From the NCBI RefSeq assembly GCF_003591005.1, contig NZ_QYYD01000001.1, forward strand, positions 124,001-188,000: 64,000 bases of DNA. The letters run 5' to 3'. Each line of letters begins with the position of its first letter. Position 1 is the first letter of the stretch. The translations under genes and the position numbers were made by a program. The notes beneath the pieces are model-generated. The model was not told where the DNA came from. It worked only from the letters and a program-made list of their open reading frames with translations, and searched no databases. Below, piece by piece: positions 45,363-54,583 of the stretch. This DNA is from Rhodopseudomonas palustris (GTDB lineage: Bacteria > Pseudomonadota > Alphaproteobacteria > Rhizobiales > Xanthobacteraceae).

Positions 45363-46836
45363 TGGTGCCGCCCCCCGTCAGCCAGCCTGGGCTCGCTCCC
45401 TGCATCGCCATCCTTCCAGCCGCGGCCGGCGGCCGAGGACGCCCATCGTCTGTGAGACACGCGCTGACAGCGGTACTCCGCAAGGAGTTGGCCTCCGGCA
45501 CCTGAAGACGTCCGCGAAACGCCATTCGTGGGGGACGGGACTGCGGCGGGCGATCCTTGGGCGCATCGAACATCCACATGCCGCTGCCGAGCAGGAACAG
45601 GATCAGGACATACGGAGCGTCCCATACGTGCACTGTGCACATCGAGATCATCAGCCCGCATATCGTGATGATCAGCCCCTTCCGACATTGCGCGACTTCG
45701 ACCGGGAGATGTCTGATCCGTCCCAAGCCGAAGCACACCGCCAGAAAGCCGCCCGCAATAAACACGAAACCAGGGATGCCGTAACGAACAGCGGCGACCA
45801 GCCAGAAATTGTCGATGCTGCCGCTCATCCACTCGGGATGCTCCCACTCGGTCTGACCAAGTCCCAAGATCGGGTGCCGCATCACCGACCCGGTCCCGTA
45901 ATTCCAGATGTGCACCCGCATGTAGGACGTGTCGGAATTGAACGTCAGGTAAGAGATGAAGACGTCGAATGGACTCCGATTGGAGGTCAGATCGATCACG
46001 ATAAAGGCCGCGCCAAGTATCGCCGCCAGGATCATCCAACGCCGGGCCACGCGCGCCGTCAGCTTGTCCCAGCCGATCAGGATGCCCTGGACGACCAGGG
46101 AAAGGAGCGGTCCCGACGACAACGAAGAGACCACGGTCACGACAACGAGACCCGCCCGCATCAGCCGCCGTACGAGATTTTCGCCGACGTAGTAGCTCAA
46201 GGCGAACGCACTCGAACACACGATGCCGAACAGAATGGAATACTCGAAGGTGCCCTGGGCTCGTCTCAAACCGAGCCTGAGTTCGCTGCCGACGATCGGA
46301 TAGACTGGAAACACCTTGCCGAATGCTTCGATCAGCACCGGTGAACCGGACACGTTCTCGATCAGAGCGAATGGCAGCAGAGCGATGATCGTCATCGCAA
46401 GCGCCTTCACCATGTTCGCAAAGGCGGCATAGTCCCGGATATACTTACGCGCCAGCAGAAATGGACCCAATGTTTCGACCACGAAAATCCCAGCAGACTG
46501 CAGTGCGCTATCGATGCCGTGCAGGCTGATCAGGACGATGGCCCCCCAGGCCGCGGCGAGGAGCATGGAGACATCTGCGAGCCGTATCCTGCCGAGTGAC
46601 CCGGACAGCAATGCCAAGAGGCAGGGAACGAAGGTCACGACCAAGATCAGCCGATAGGGCGACATCCTCGTCGGGCCAATGTAGAAGAACAATGGCAGAG
46701 CCAACGCGAACAGGAAGAGCGGGACCAGCGCCGAACTCTTTCCGCTACGCGTCGCCGGCGACGCGACGGGCCGCCCGACGCCGGCGAAGACGGGCCTTTC
46801 GATCGGATACGACGCTCTTAGTCCGGTGCTTTTCAT
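45349..46836 (-). CDS. O-antigen ligase/polymerase-like membrane protein
   Basis: About 495 aa, ten or more membrane helices (SALVPLFLFALALPLFFYIG; LILVVTFVPCLLALLSG; VSMLLAAAWGAIVLISLHG; and others). The large periplasmic loop carries the conserved Arg/His region (MRVHIWNYGTGSVMRHPILGLGQTEWEHP), as in the O-antigen ligase (Wzy_C) family. It probably polymerises the repeat units in the periplasm in a Wzx/Wzy pathway. The ATG chosen lies 13 bases beyond the preceding stop with AGGAA upstream; the annotated frame could extend ten codons further. The tail (about 425-495) is a long unstructured Pro/Arg-rich segment. Confidence 0.85.
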   Translation of the reverse strand: MKSTGLRASYPIERPVFAGVGRPVASPATRSGKSSALVPLFLFALALPLFFYIGPTRMSPYRLILVVTFVPCLLALLSGSLGRIRLADVSMLLAAAWGAIVLISLHGIDSALQSAGIFVVETLGPFLLARKYIRDYAAFANMVKALAMTIIALLPFALIENVSGSPVLIEAFGKVFPVYPIVGSELRLGLRRAQGTFEYSILFGIVCSSAFALSYYVGENLVRRLMRAGLVVVTVVSSLSSGPLLSLVVQGILIGWDKLTARVARRWMILAAILGAAFIVIDLTSNRSPFDVFISYLTFNSDTSYMRVHIWNYGTGSVMRHPILGLGQTEWEHPEWMSGSIDNFWLVAAVRYGIPGFVFIAGGFLAVCFGLGRIRHLPVEVAQCRKGLIITICGLMISMCTVHVWDAPYVLILFLLGSGMWMFDAPKDRPPQSRPPRMAFRGRLQVPEANSLRSTAVSACLTDDGRPRPPAAAGRMAMQGASPGWLTGGGTNATA

Positions 46837-46849
46837 GGACCGTGAATTC

Positions 46850-47572
46850 CTACCGATATCGCACACGCATCAGCGGACGATACAAACCGAGTTTTGTACT
46901 GGCCTTCCACGCCAGGCCCCGTCCCGCATCCGGATCGAGCAAGTGCCGGCGCATGTAGTCGGGCCCCATGTCGTTGGTCAGACACAAGCGCGAGTACAGA
47001 AAGGGCTCGAAGCCGCGATGGCGACCAAGCTGAATTGTAAACAGGTGAGTGTAGCCGGCTCGCAAAGCGGCCTCCCACACTCGCCTCGAGAAGCGCCCGT
47101 ACGGAAACGCGAACAATGGCACCGATCTTCCGAGGTGATCCTCCAGCATCGATTTCGAGCCGATAAGTTCTCGATCGAGCTCTCCGTCCGACACTGTGGT
47201 CAGATCGACATGAGCCATGCCGTGTGAACCGATGGCCACGCCGGCTCTGTCCAACTCCTCGATCATTTTCCAGGTCATGCGCCCAGGTTCACCTACAAAC
47301 TCCACAGGAATGAAAGACATGAAGCCCGGAATAACGTTCGTCGTCATGCAATGGGCATAGACGTGGGTGTAGTCTGACAAAAATCCGTCATCGAATGTCA
47401 GCAGAACGCCGCCGTCGCTTGCTTCTGGGTCGGAGCAGCGCGACAGGAAGGTCTGCGGCGAGATCAACCTGTCCTGGTACAGGGAGCAATGTGCCTCGAA
47501 CGCCTGATGGGTAAGGCACCAGGCGTTCGAGGGCGACGCGTCCACCAGTTCATGGTAATTGAGCACTATCAT
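46850..47572 (-). CDS. polysaccharide deacetylase family protein
   Basis: 240 aa from the ATG that overlaps the upstream stop (ATGA). NodB-homology domain: NYHELVD, the metal Asp pair in LLTFDDGFLSDY, SHGMAHVDLTTVSDGEL with the metal His, and PLFAFPYGRFSRRVWEAALRAGY. No signal peptide, so it would act in the cytoplasm or on the inner face on an N- or O-acetylated intermediate. The domain is complete and short. An in-frame ATG 12 codons upstream lies inside the neighbouring gene. Confidence 0.87.
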   Translation of the reverse strand: MIVLNYHELVDASPSNAWCLTHQAFEAHCSLYQDRLISPQTFLSRCSDPEASDGGVLLTFDDGFLSDYTHVYAHCMTTNVIPGFMSFIPVEFVGEPGRMTWKMIEELDRAGVAIGSHGMAHVDLTTVSDGELDRELIGSKSMLEDHLGRSVPLFAFPYGRFSRRVWEAALRAGYTHLFTIQLGRHRGFEPFLYSRLCLTNDMGPDYMRRHLLDPDAGRGLAWKASTKLGLYRPLMRVRYR

Positions 47573-48735
47573 AGCGCGTTGATCAGTTGAGAGACGCGAT
47601 AGCTCCACGCGTGCCAGTTCAAACGGGCCTCAAAAGCGTCGCGGCAGCTTTGCCTCATCCGCGCCAACCGTTCTGGATTCGCGAAGACGTCCGCAATCAC
47701 GGTCGCATAGTCGGTCTTGGTACCGGCCCGCGGCAGCAGGAATCCAGTTTCGCCATCGCGAATTGCCGCGGACACGCCGCCGGTGGCCGGCGCGATGCTC
47801 GGCACGCCATGAGCCGCCGCCTCGCAAAACACGATGCCATAGCAATCCGCTCGGGTCGGCAGCAGGAAGAAATCCGACTCGCGATACAGCCGACCCAATC
47901 GTTCCCGTTGCTCGCTATCATTCTTGTCGAGAAAAGGAATAATTGTGAGCCCATCTTGGGCAGTCGGCTTGGACGGAACACATCCGCAGATAACGAGCTC
48001 GGAGTCGACACCCCTCGCCCGCAACTCCTGCAGCGTCCCGACGGCAACGTCAGCTCCCTTTTCCTCCCAACTGGACCCGATGAACAGCAGTCGGCATGGG
48101 CCGGGCTTGCGCTCCCCGAGCACAGAGCCACGATCCGGCGCATGTTCGAGATTGGCCCCCCACGGAATTACATGCACCTTGGCAGGATCGGCAGCGTAAT
48201 CCTTCACCGCAGACTCCGCGGCCCATTCCGACGGATACAGGATCAAGTCCGCTCGTGCGATGGTGTTGCGCTCCAGTCGTTCCGCGGTTTCACGGGCCTT
48301 CCGTGACATGTTCCGGTAGTTGGGATGATAGTTCTCGACCAGCCGAAACGTCGCGTCGGAGACGTAAACAACCGGGATGCTCTCTGGAATTGCCCAAGCG
48401 AAGATTGAACCGGCGGGTGCAAAGACGATGTCGGCCGATGCCGCTCGGATCTTTCGCAGGGCGTCCGCTGCATACTGCGAGGCGACCGGCCCAGCATGAA
48501 CAGCAGACAGCGCCTTGCCGCGGAAAGCTCGACGCAGCCGGGAATACGCCCTGTACATGGGCAGGCTCGGCGCATTCAGAGGACCAACATGGACAACGTC
48601 GTTCCCCTCGTTGGCCAGCGCCCTCGACATATGAAAGGGCGTTCCGGACCAGAATCGCACCTCTCTGGCGTCGCCGACCGTCGCGAATGCGATTCGCCGC
48701 GCTGCGCTGGTGCCGGAAGGCTGCGACTGACTCAT
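47569..48735 (-). CDS. glycosyltransferase family 4
   Basis: 388 aa, GT-B retaining enzyme. The N-domain is RIAFATVGDAREVRFWSGTPFHMSRALANEGNDV. The donor-binding C-domain has LLFIGSSWEEKGADVAVGTL, VCGCVPS-like strands, DFFLLPTRADCYGIVFCEAAAHGVPSIAPATGGVSAAI and the conserved Glu within FCEA. The ATG chosen (MSQSQP) has AAGG upstream; the longer open frame to 48966 overlaps the next gene and lacks conservation. Part of the polysaccharide operon, transferring one sugar of the repeat unit. Confidence 0.9.
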   Translation of the reverse strand: MSQSQPSGTSAARRIAFATVGDAREVRFWSGTPFHMSRALANEGNDVVHVGPLNAPSLPMYRAYSRLRRAFRGKALSAVHAGPVASQYAADALRKIRAASADIVFAPAGSIFAWAIPESIPVVYVSDATFRLVENYHPNYRNMSRKARETAERLERNTIARADLILYPSEWAAESAVKDYAADPAKVHVIPWGANLEHAPDRGSVLGERKPGPCRLLFIGSSWEEKGADVAVGTLQELRARGVDSELVICGCVPSKPTAQDGLTIIPFLDKNDSEQRERLGRLYRESDFFLLPTRADCYGIVFCEAAAHGVPSIAPATGGVSAAIRDGETGFLLPRAGTKTDYATVIADVFANPERLARMRQSCRDAFEARLNWHAWSYRVSQLINAL

Positions 48736-48800
48736 TTGGCCTTGGTCTCTTCCATATGGGTGTGGGTCGAGAAGCCCCTGCGACGACGCGAATGCTTGTT

Positions 48801-50291
48801 CTAGGAACCACGCAGCGGAGCATTTGCAGATGCGCCTGTGGTAGCAACGCTGATGAAACTGGGCGACATCGCGAGTTCGGCGAAGCTGGCGCGACCACGC
48901 ATGAAACGGGCACGCCGATGGAGAACCCCAATATTCCGCGCCACCGTCAGCCCGGACCGGCGACACCAGTCACGGACCTTGCCGACGCTGCTGACGTGAA
49001 CCCCGGATTCGCTGAAGCTGCCCAGGCCGCGATAGCGATCAGAGTAGCGCAACCTCCTCCAGATTTCCGGGATCGACCGCATATTAGGAGACTGGATGAT
49101 CATGACGGACTTATCGGTCATGGTACTCCGAAACAGAGACAAGACACCGACGGGATCAGGGAGGACGTGAAGCATGTTTAGCAGCAGCACGCAGTCGAAT
49201 GTCTGGTTTCGTAGCTTGCTCGCCGCAGCGCGAAGGTCGCCGACCACCATCTCGACTCCCCTAGAGGCCGCGCGTCCGGATACGACCGGATCGAGCGGGA
49301 CGGCGACGACCCTCAAGCCACTTTCTACCAACGCACACTCGGTCGCGCCGGAACCACAGCCAATCGACAGCACGGTCCGCGCGCCCGGAGGAATGGCAGC
49401 AAGAACGTCCGGACTGACTCGCTCGTAGTACTCCTTGGAAAACATGCGACGCCACAGCTTGGTCTCGCTGTCCAGCAACGGCGTCGGCGGGCAGATGCCC
49501 GCGGCTAGGTTCAGCATCGTGGCAACCTGCGAGCGCATTTCAGCTTCGTCTACCCCGAACTTTCCGGCGTATTTATTGGAAAGGTGATGAACGGTGAACT
49601 CGTCGAAATGCGAGATAGGGATCAGTTTCGTGAGCCCGCACCGGATGTAGGGATCGGTTGCGGCCGTGCAAAGCAAGTCGTGTTTCCATTGGTACGGCTC
49701 GACCAAAAAGCCGCCGGAGTCGAGCGCCTTCCTGAGTTGGAGCTGGGTGAGGACATAGCAGGCCGCATGTTCGTTCGTAAAACTGGCCAGGACGTACTTC
49801 GACCGGGACCGGAGCGACTTCGCATCCCAATGAAATTCGTCATGCATGTCCGGATAGCTGACGGCGCCTTCCGCGTCCTTTTCCATGCGGACGAATCCGG
49901 CGACTTCGTCGTCCTGCAAAGCCTTTGTCACGTCCAGAAAGGCGCGCAACTGCGCCTCAGTGATGAGAATGTCGTCCTCGGAGTAAATGAACAGATCGTA
50001 TTGCTCGGCGCGCTCTGCAAACAGTGATTTGTGCGCGAACGGCAGCGACCAAGGGTCTTTGCTCGGCAGCCCCACCCGGCATTCGATTCCCGGCCCAAGC
50101 TCTTTGACGATGTTCGACAGGATGACGATGTCGACATCGAACGCCATCGACTGATATTCGCGGATCAACCGCTCAAGATGGGGGTTGTTTGACGTGCCAT
50201 AGCTGGCCAGCGCCACCAGAATGCTGAGCCGTCCGCTTTTTGCGTTTTGTTGAGGTGCCGTCGGTGCCGAAAGCTGACAAGGCGCATGCAT
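48801..50291 (-). CDS. glycosyltransferase-like/SAM-methyltransferase fusion
   Basis: 496 aa. The N-terminal half (about 20-270) looks like a GT-A-type domain: ILVALASYGTSNNPHLERLIREY, DIVILSN and the acidic motif LFIYSEDDILIT, with EPYQWKHDLLCTA later. The C-terminal half (about 300-450) is a class I methyltransferase: TVLSIGCGSGATECALVESG (SAM loop), VEMVVGDLRAA and CVLLLNMLHVLPDPVGVL. Both belong to sugar biology, so one chain may add a sugar and methylate it, for example end-capping. It is the first gene of the left polysaccharide operon, just after an AT-rich upstream block. Confidence 0.78.
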   Translation of the reverse strand: MHAPCQLSAPTAPQQNAKSGRLSILVALASYGTSNNPHLERLIREYQSMAFDVDIVILSNIVKELGPGIECRVGLPSKDPWSLPFAHKSLFAERAEQYDLFIYSEDDILITEAQLRAFLDVTKALQDDEVAGFVRMEKDAEGAVSYPDMHDEFHWDAKSLRSRSKYVLASFTNEHAACYVLTQLQLRKALDSGGFLVEPYQWKHDLLCTAATDPYIRCGLTKLIPISHFDEFTVHHLSNKYAGKFGVDEAEMRSQVATMLNLAAGICPPTPLLDSETKLWRRMFSKEYYERVSPDVLAAIPPGARTVLSIGCGSGATECALVESGLRVVAVPLDPVVSGRAASRGVEMVVGDLRAAASKLRNQTFDCVLLLNMLHVLPDPVGVLSLFRSTMTDKSVMIIQSPNMRSIPEIWRRLRYSDRYRGLGSFSESGVHVSSVGKVRDWCRRSGLTVARNIGVLHRRARFMRGRASFAELAMSPSFISVATTGASANAPLRGS

Positions 50292-50340
50292 CGTTGCGAT
50301 CGTCCCTTGCTCCGCGAAACTTGCCAGGGCGATTCAAGCA

Positions 50341-50420
50341 AGCCGCCGCGGCTTCGATTATTATCTGAATAATAATTTTAATCAAAATAAATGGCAGGCG
50401 TATACAAGGCAATATGTTTT
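50341..50420. promoter_or_regulatory. AT-rich divergent promoter region of the polysaccharide operon
   Basis: About 60 of these 80 bases are A or T, with TTATTATCTGAATAATAA (an inverted repeat) and TTTTAATC steps. It lies between the operon's first gene and the divergent GT4 gene. It belongs to the same class of islands as at 19.6, 25.0, 54.3 and 60.2 kb. Confidence 0.45.
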
Positions 50421-50554
50421 AAATATTTTGCATCGACAACGTAAACGACGCACGGCGTCCGCACGCCAGATCGTCCGCTTCCCGTCAAATCAATCGTGCT
50501 CGGCTCAATTGATTGCCAAACCGAGCCCCTTCCCGTTCACGGAGCGAAAAAGCC

Positions 50555-51853
50555 ATGAGGGTTCTGCTCTACCCGCATTCGATGGAATTGGGAGGCGCGC
50601 AGATCAACGCCCTTCAGCTGGCGGGAGCGATCGGCGACCGTGGCCACGAAGTGATCGTGCTGTCCGAACCGGGGCCACTCGTGGGACGAGTGCACAAGCT
50701 TGGTCTCGAACACATCGAACTGCCGTTCCGTCGCGGGCGGCCTTCCCTGAAGGTCTGCGGGATCATCGGCGATCTGGTGCGGCGTCGTCAGATCGACGTC
50801 GTACATGGTCACGAATGGCCGCCGATCGTCGAAGCGTTCCTCGGTGGAACGCTGATTCACGGCACGCCCGTCGTCGGCACGATCATGTCGATGACCGTGG
50901 CTCCTTTCCTGCCCCGACGTCCGCCGCTGACGGTGGGGACGGAATTGATCCGCCGCTCCGCAATCACATTGGGCTACGAACACGTCGAGTTGCTGGAGCC
51001 GCCGGTGGACACCCGGGCCGACAATCCAGCGGTGGACGGCTCAGACTTTCGGGAGCGCTTCGGCATCCGGCCGGGTGAAGTCGTTGTTGCGATGGTATGT
51101 CGGCTGGTACCGGATCTCAAGCTCGAGGGGCTGCTGACCGCGTGTGATGCCGTCCGAGAGCTCGCCGTTGCAGGGAAGCCGGTGCGGCTGATCATCGTCG
51201 GGGATGGACAGGCCCGGGAAGTCGTATCAGCGCGCGCCGGAGAGACCAACGCCGCGGCCGGATATCAGGCCGTGCTCCTGGCAGGTGAGATGGCCGACCC
51301 GAGCTCTGCCTACGCAGCGGCCGACATCATTGTCGGACAGGGCGGCTCCGCTCTGCGCGGGATGGCGTTTGCGAAGCCGCTCATCGTGGTGGGTGAAGCA
51401 GGGTTCAGCGAGATGCTGACGCCCGGCAGTGCCTCAACGTTTCTTCGGCAGGGCTGGTACGGACTCGGCGCGGGCACGCTCGGTCTGGGCACGCCGGCTT
51501 TCCGAGCGGCCCTCGAATGTCTCGTCGATTCACCGATGCGGCGTCACGAACTGGGGCTGTTCGGCCGCCGGCTCGCCGAGCAGCGCTTCAGCCTGGGCCG
51601 TGCCGCCGAACTCGTCGAGAGGATCTACGCCTCCGCTGTCGAAACGCCGCATTCCCTGAGGCACGTGCTCCCCGAAGCGCTCCATGTCGCCGCCGGCGTC
51701 GCCGGAGACCGTCTTCGTCGGAGGTATCATAAGTGGCTAGGGACAGCCGCCACGGACGATAGAAATGGCCGCGACGTCATTGCCGCCGTGTTCGCGCGTG
51801 GCGCCGATGCTCCTGCCGCCGGCGCGACCGAGCGTCAGGCCGCGCGGCCGTAG
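50555..51853 (+). CDS. glycosyltransferase family 4-like
   Basis: 432 aa, GT-B. The N-domain is LLYPHSMELGGAQINALQLAGAI with the Gly-rich loop, and HGHEWPPIVEA follows. The C-domain is VAMVCRLVPDLKLEGLLTACDAV, LIIVGDGQAREV and AADIIVGQGGSALRGMAFAKPLIVVGEAGFSE, a less usual form of the ExFGxxxxEA motif. The upstream longer frame has no conserved sequence; GGAG precedes the chosen ATG. Its 3' end overlaps the convergent aminotransferase by 19 bases. It probably transfers a sugar in the same polymer pathway. Confidence 0.85.
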   Translation: MRVLLYPHSMELGGAQINALQLAGAIGDRGHEVIVLSEPGPLVGRVHKLGLEHIELPFRRGRPSLKVCGIIGDLVRRRQIDVVHGHEWPPIVEAFLGGTLIHGTPVVGTIMSMTVAPFLPRRPPLTVGTELIRRSAITLGYEHVELLEPPVDTRADNPAVDGSDFRERFGIRPGEVVVAMVCRLVPDLKLEGLLTACDAVRELAVAGKPVRLIIVGDGQAREVVSARAGETNAAAGYQAVLLAGEMADPSSAYAAADIIVGQGGSALRGMAFAKPLIVVGEAGFSEMLTPGSASTFLRQGWYGLGAGTLGLGTPAFRAALECLVDSPMRRHELGLFGRRLAEQRFSLGRAAELVERIYASAVETPHSLRHVLPEALHVAAGVAGDRLRRRYHKWLGTAATDDRNGRDVIAAVFARGADAPAAGATERQAARP

Positions 51854-53100
51854 CCTAATTCCGCCTTCAGGGCATCGGCAACGCGAGCCTGATCATCCTC
51901 TGTCATCTGCGCATAGATCGGCAGCAGGATCGAATGATCCTGAGCGAGTTCGGATTGCCGCAGACTATGCCGCCGCTCCTCGCCCGCATATGGAGCCTCC
52001 CGGTGCGAGCACATGATGCCGCGTCGGGTTGCGATGCCCTGGTCAAGCAGGCTTTGCATCACCGTCTTCTGGTCCACCCGGTCCGGCAGGCGGACGCAAT
52101 AGCTCTGCCAGTTTGACCGCGCCCATTCCGGCTCGAACGGCAACGTCAAACCATCGACATCGCCCAACAACTCAGCATAGCGGCTTGCAATCGCCCGTCT
52201 TCGGGCCACGATCGTCGGCAGCCGCTCCAGTTGCTTTCGACCGATTGCGGCCTGGATATCGGTCATTCGATAATTGAAGCCGACAGAGACATAGTCCTCG
52301 AAGATGACCTGGGGTGAGCTGTGCCGGACCGTATCCGGCACATTCATGCCATGCTGGCGCCAAAGGCGCAGCTTGCTGTCGATCTCCGGATCGGACGTCG
52401 TGACCATTCCTCCTTCACCAGTCGTGATCACCTTGCGGGGATGGAAGGAGAAGCAGGCCGCGGTGCCACGAGGCCTCCCCACGAACTCCCAGTCACCATC
52501 GATGGCGATCTGGCTTCCGCTCGCGCAAGCGGCGTCCTCGATGAGCGGAACACCATGTTGATTGGCCACCGCCAGAAGCGACGTCAGATCGCAGGGCATT
52601 CCCATCTGATGGATAGTCAAAATCGCCCGCGTCGATGGAGTGATCGCTTCGGCGACGCATAACGGGTCCAGATTATAAGTCGCCGGATCGATATCGACGA
52701 AAATCGGCTTTGCGCCACAATATCGAATGCTGTTGGCGGTGGCGATGAACGAATGACTCGAGGTGATGACCTCGTCGCCCTGCCCCACGCCGACGGCAAG
52801 CAGCGCAAGATGAAGCGCTGTGGTGCAGTTGGAGACGGCGCAGCCATACTTCGCACCGGTCATCGCGGCGAATTCGCGTTCGAAGGCTGCGACCTGCTGG
52901 CCTTGTGACAGCCAGCCGGACAGCACCGCATCGCGCGCTGCATCGGCTTCGGCCGTATCGAGGAACGGCTTCGCGATAGGGATCGGGGCGAGGCTCGCCG
53001 CGCCATGGACGCTGGGTGTTGGCGCGATTTGCTCAGCCGAACGGCTGTCCACAATGCGAGAGAATTTTCGGGCTTCTGATCGGTGTAGCGCTTCTTTCAC
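51835..53100 (-). CDS. DegT/DnrJ/EryC1 family PLP aminotransferase (perosamine synthetase-like)
   Basis: 421 aa including about 40 poorly conserved N-terminal residues; the enzyme fold begins at PIPIAKPFLDTAEADAARDAVLSGWLSQGQQV. AVSNCTTALHLALLAVGVG, DVDPATY-like FVDIDPATYNLDP, LIEDAACASGS and the PLP Lys in CFSFHPRKVITTGEGGM are clear, and FNYRMTDIQAAIG completes the family. It transaminates a keto nucleotide sugar, most like perosamine synthetase or ArnB. It stands alone between two glycosyltransferase groups and is paralogous, not identical, to the second DegT enzyme at 56 kb. Confidence 0.9.
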   Translation of the reverse strand: MKEALHRSEARKFSRIVDSRSAEQIAPTPSVHGAASLAPIPIAKPFLDTAEADAARDAVLSGWLSQGQQVAAFEREFAAMTGAKYGCAVSNCTTALHLALLAVGVGQGDEVITSSHSFIATANSIRYCGAKPIFVDIDPATYNLDPLCVAEAITPSTRAILTIHQMGMPCDLTSLLAVANQHGVPLIEDAACASGSQIAIDGDWEFVGRPRGTAACFSFHPRKVITTGEGGMVTTSDPEIDSKLRLWRQHGMNVPDTVRHSSPQVIFEDYVSVGFNYRMTDIQAAIGRKQLERLPTIVARRRAIASRYAELLGDVDGLTLPFEPEWARSNWQSYCVRLPDRVDQKTVMQSLLDQGIATRRGIMCSHREAPYAGEERRHSLRQSELAQDHSILLPIYAQMTEDDQARVADALKAELGYGRAA

Positions 53101-53217
53101 TGGCCACCCTTATGGCTGACGTTCGCTGGTCATTTTCGCGCAAGTCAAGCAATGCTGCCAAGTCTCACGAAACGTTTCTTCGAGCTGATAATCGTCGATT
53201 GATGCCTGCGGCCTCCG

Positions 53218-53736
53218 CTATCCGCCCGGTGGCGACGTATCCTCGTTTGAACACGCGCGGCCGGTCTCGATGAACGTTCGAATGGTCGAAATCAGTTGCG
53301 GCGATGCGCAGGTGTCGCGCCGCTCGGTTTTGTGCGTGTCCTGAGCTCGATCGAGCCTGTCGATCAATTCCTGTTCGGTGAATGCGACAATGATGCTGCC
53401 CTGCTCGGCAAATCGCTGCGCAGTTGCGAGCTGGTGATCGTTACGATGCTCTCCAAGGCTCGCCCGGCGAGGCATCACGATGATCCGCTTTCCGAGTTCC
53501 AGCGCCGTAATGATCGAGCCCATTCCCGCATGCGAGATCACAAGACTTGCCGCCTCAACGCGATTGCGGAATTCGGTCGCATCGATGAACCGCTCCGCAC
53601 GTATGTATCGGGACTGATAGCTCGATGGACCGGTCTGCGCGAATACGTCCGTCCTGCCGTGCGCCCCCGCCCACTGGTCGACCGTCCGGATCAACCGGTC
53701 GAATTGTCCCTGGGTGCCAACCGTCGCGAAAATCAT
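53218..53736 (-). CDS. PssE-like glycosyltransferase catalytic subunit
   Basis: 172 aa. MIFATVGTQGQFDRLIRTVDQWA opens the fold; LVISHAGMGSIITALELGKRIIVMPRRASLGEHRNDHQLATAQRFAEQG is the family signature of Alg13/PssE-type donor-binding subunits. In Rhizobium, PssE and PssD together form a glucuronosyltransferase for exopolysaccharide. The ATG overlaps the stop of the PssD-like gene (ATGA), as expected for a two-subunit enzyme. The donor sugar here is inferred only. Confidence 0.86.
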   Translation of the reverse strand: MIFATVGTQGQFDRLIRTVDQWAGAHGRTDVFAQTGPSSYQSRYIRAERFIDATEFRNRVEAASLVISHAGMGSIITALELGKRIIVMPRRASLGEHRNDHQLATAQRFAEQGSIIVAFTEQELIDRLDRAQDTHKTERRDTCASPQLISTIRTFIETGRACSNEDTSPPGG

Positions 53737-54281
53737 AGGACGGCCCCCGCGAAATGCGGTCCGCCGGGACGCGCCAAGTGAGGCCACTGTGTCAACCAGA
53801 GATCCGCGCAATGACCAATTCGGTCTCCCGACATCGATAATCGTTCAGCATTGGCAATACTGTCGATCCAGATGGTGCGCGCACCCAAGATCCGTCCGAG
53901 CCGCAGCGCCAGATAACCTGGCGCTGCGCCTGTCGAGATCACCACATCGGGCCGCTCCTGCCAGACGATCAATGCCAGCTTCACCGCCGCCTTCAGCAGC
54001 GCACGTTTCGTGGAAATGTTCGCATCGTTGACGACATGGAATTTCCGATCCGGCACCTGCGCATGGTAGGATTGGTGAACGCTGACATAGGTCACGTCGC
54101 AATCCTCGAACGCGTGCTTGATCCGCATCAATTGCACCCAGTGCCCCCCGCCCGACGAGACGGCAAGCAGCTTCGGACGATTGCTTCGCGACGCTGGCGC
54201 ATTCCGCGCCGTTACCGTCATGCCCTGAAAGATCGAATTCAAACGCATCACACCGACCTCCTCGAACGCGCAAGTCATCAC
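53733..54281 (-). CDS. PssD-like (Alg14-type) glycosyltransferase membrane subunit
   Basis: 182 aa. Family motif LLAVSSGGGHWVQLMRI, then YVSVHQSYH and KAAVKLALIVWQERPDVVISTGAAPGYLALRLG, ending SGDRIGHCADLWLTQWPHLA. The central hydrophobic stretch would help anchor the complex at the inner membrane. It partners the PssE-like gene immediately downstream. The conserved region begins about residue 35; starts at the second or third Met are possible. The region upstream is AT-rich and probably carries its promoter. Confidence 0.86.
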   Translation of the reverse strand: MMTCAFEEVGVMRLNSIFQGMTVTARNAPASRSNRPKLLAVSSGGGHWVQLMRIKHAFEDCDVTYVSVHQSYHAQVPDRKFHVVNDANISTKRALLKAAVKLALIVWQERPDVVISTGAAPGYLALRLGRILGARTIWIDSIANAERLSMSGDRIGHCADLWLTQWPHLARPGGPHFAGAVL

Positions 54282-54583
54282 GGAGCGGCTCAGACCGACG
54301 CCGAGCCATCGGCATATTTAATATCAGTCTAATTTATTCAACAACATTTAACATGATTTATTTACGCGAGACATCTATTTAATTTGCTACAACGATGCCC
54401 GCGCGGCGTTCGGCGAGCACAGCCTGAAGCCGCCATCCGGACTACGGCTTGCAACCATGATGCGCCGGTGGCCGTTCACCCGCCAGATTAGAACGCCCTT
54501 CGATCGGAAGGACGCGTCCAGGCAAAACCTCGCCGAACAGACACCCCCTTCGCCCCGCAGCGATTGGCGGCCGACCGAACAGG
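54282..54583. promoter_or_regulatory. AT-rich intergenic region (island about 54313-54390)
   Basis: About 300 bases between the epimerase 3' end and the PssD-like start. The part nearest PssD is AT-rich, with ATTTAATATC, CTAATTTATTC and CATTTAACATG. The rest has no supported gene. Likely promoter of the PssDE pair. Confidence 0.45.
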
